NCBI GenBank assembly: GCA_051418055.1
Contig: JBPRGH010000006.1
Span: 1 to 64,000 of the forward strand
DNA: 64,000 nucleotides
Reading direction: 5' to 3'
From: JBPRGH01 sp051418055
Lineage (GTDB): Bacteria; Bacteroidota; Bacteroidia; Cytophagales; Cyclobacteriaceae
Shown: piece by piece, positions 62,965-64,000 of the stretch
How the letters are laid out: each line of letters starts with the position of its first letter
Position numbering within the stretch: position 1 is the first letter of the stretch
Translations under genes and position numbers: made by a program
Notes under the pieces: model-generated
Databases searched by the model: none
Told to the model about the DNA's origin: nothing
The model's input: the letters and a program-made list of their open reading frames with translations, nothing else

Positions 62965-64000
62965 TAGAAATCAAATTGTAGAAAATAATCATTATTTCTG
63001 GCTACAAATAATTTACCGCCAGTTATAAATATATCCCTTACCTCTCCCTTAACGATAAATCCTTTATTATCAGGAAAAGTTACGAAATTATGGTTACCTA
63101 CATTTTCAAGATAAAGTCCATAGCTTGCATCATATCGGCCAACCTCGGGTTTTACTGCATATAAATTTCCACCAATTACAAGGTCGATATCACCATCTTT
63201 ATCAAAATCATTTGAGGCTACTGAATAGACAGGACTAAATTGTGCTTTCAATGGTAAGGGTTTATAGCTGAATTTATTATTTCCATTATTTATAATCAGG
63301 ATAGACCCCAGTGTATTTACTTCTTTTTTTAGTGCGTTTTCATAATCCTGCTGCCCAAGTATTTCAGGTAATGTGGCATCTTTAAAAGATCCATAATCCG
63401 GATATTTTTTTAGTACAAATTTTAGCTGTTCAGCAAGGTTATGTCTTAATGCATAAGGATAGGTATCCCCATTTTTATTCGTGTGGGCAAGGATAGGGTC
63501 CATAAATCCATTTTTATCAAAATCAGCAATGATAAGTATGATAGGTTGTTCTTTCGTTGCTTTAAACCTGCTGTTCAGCCCATGATTACCGGCAACAAAA
63601 TCTATATCCCCATCATTATCAATATCCAGGGGATGAACGGTATTCCACCAGCCTTTTAAATCCGAAAGCTCATTATTTAAAACCTCAAAAATTCCCCCAT
63701 TATTAACAAAAAAATGGATCCCCATAAATTCACCCGTGATTACAAGATCAAGATCGTTATCACCATCAATATCAATGGCCGCTGCATCTGTGATCATACC
63801 TAAATTTTCAAAACCGGGGGCAACCTGCTTTGATACTTCAGTAAAATTACCTTTTCCGTCATTTTGTAATAAAAACCCGCTTCCCGAGTGACCGTATTGA
63901 AAAGGGACCATACGCTCGCCTATAAACAGGTCCTCATCTCCATCAGCATCATAATCAAAAGGTACCACGACAGAAGAATTGATCATTCGATCAGAAACAG
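62964..64000 (-). CDS. VCBS repeat protein, CRTAC1-like (5' end outside window)
   Basis: The frame is open from the window edge (…VSDRMINSSVVVPFDYDADG) to the stop at 62964-62966, giving a 340-plus residue C-terminal part with FG-GAP/VCBS motifs: DYDADGDEDLFIG, DIDGDNDLDLVITG, DIDNDGDIDFVAGNHG and DFDKDGDIDLVIGG. It matches the C-terminal half of the downstream 1082-residue protein in layout (for example DLKGWWNTVHPLDIDNDG versus DLKGWWRSIEIEDIDNDG), so these are tandem paralogs. The true start is to the right of the window. Confidence 0.85.
   Translation of the reverse strand, partial: VSDRMINSSVVVPFDYDADGDEDLFIGERMVPFQYGHSGSGFLLQNDGKGNFTEVSKQVAPGFENLGMITDAAAIDIDGDNDLDLVITGEFMGIHFFVNNGGIFEVLNNELSDLKGWWNTVHPLDIDNDGDIDFVAGNHGLNSRFKATKEQPIILIIADFDKNGFMDPILAHTNKNGDTYPYALRHNLAEQLKFVLKKYPDYGSFKDATLPEILGQQDYENALKKEVNTLGSILIINNGNNKFSYKPLPLKAQFSPVYSVASNDFDKDGDIDLVIGGNLYAVKPEVGRYDASYGLYLENVGNHNFVTFPDNKGFIVKGEVRDIFITGGKLFVARNNDYFLQFDF

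Noticed and set aside
44891..64000. A classical polysaccharide-utilization locus with SusC/SusD
   Set aside because: No TonB-dependent SusC, SusD or regulator gene is present in the window; the operon may extend beyond it, so the name was not used.
1..64000. tRNA, rRNA or prophage features
   Set aside because: No cloverleaf-like sequences, rRNA segments, integrases or phage structural genes were recognised by eye; a dedicated tRNA scan would be the decisive test.

Overview
The window looks like a chromosome segment of a Bacteroidota bacterium, most likely a marine or soil Cytophagales. The evidence is: a giant secreted repeat protein with the gliding-motility/type IX secretion (T9SS) C-terminal domain, FtsX/MacB-type permease pairs, a type III glutamine synthetase, an E/K-rich extended ribosomal protein S1, lipoprotein-type glycoside hydrolases, tandem VCBS/ASPIC-UnbV proteins, and promoter-like TAnnTTTG boxes. 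No tRNA, rRNA, CRISPR array, prophage or insertion sequence was recognised.

Layout. 1-2298 (-): ribosomal protein S1, 3' end outside the window. 2447-9927 (-): parts of an ABC export system (TolC and ATPase in one transcription unit, two FtsX-type permeases in another), with diacylglycerol kinase inserted on the + strand between them. 10083-13898 (-): two DUF2442 paralogs, then MoaD and a DnaE-type polymerase with a degenerate PHP domain; the last three genes abut at TAAATG junctions. 13899-15631: a decaying stretch with an NTF2-like lipoprotein, a nickel-binding/cyclase pseudogene with an internal deletion, a duplicated ~100 bp flank and a coding remnant. 15632-23070: SRPBCC protein, MoaA, a DUF3667-like protein, a TauE/SafE permease, a YfhO protein, an M48 protease and a possible 36-residue membrane peptide. 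23071-26490 (+): sdhCAB with a good promoter and a terminator. 26620-31779: membrane patatin, NlpC/P60 peptidase, GSIII. 32011-39662 (-): the 2447-residue T9SS adhesin-like protein and a small SprB-like partner. 39970-44773: a small membrane protein, SMC, and a stand-alone BLUF photoreceptor between low-complexity repeats.

44891 to the right edge (-) is the most distinctive region: a run of at least eleven genes, over 19 kb, mostly with tiny gaps. In transcription order it has two VCBS/UnbV surface proteins, a secreted GH65 enzyme, a vanadium-haloperoxidase/PAP2 lipoprotein, a trehalase, a GH3 beta-glucosidase, a sodium/solute symporter, glycerol kinase, glycerol-3-phosphate dehydrogenase, a GH13 alpha-1,6-glucosidase-like enzyme and a ROK sugar kinase. 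My reading is a scavenging pathway in which exported hydrolases release glucose and glycerol from glucosides such as trehalose, kojibiose-type sugars or glucosylglycerol, the symporter imports products, and the kinases feed them into glycolysis. That substrate assignment is inference. No SusC/SusD pair or regulator is visible, and the operon continues past the right edge.
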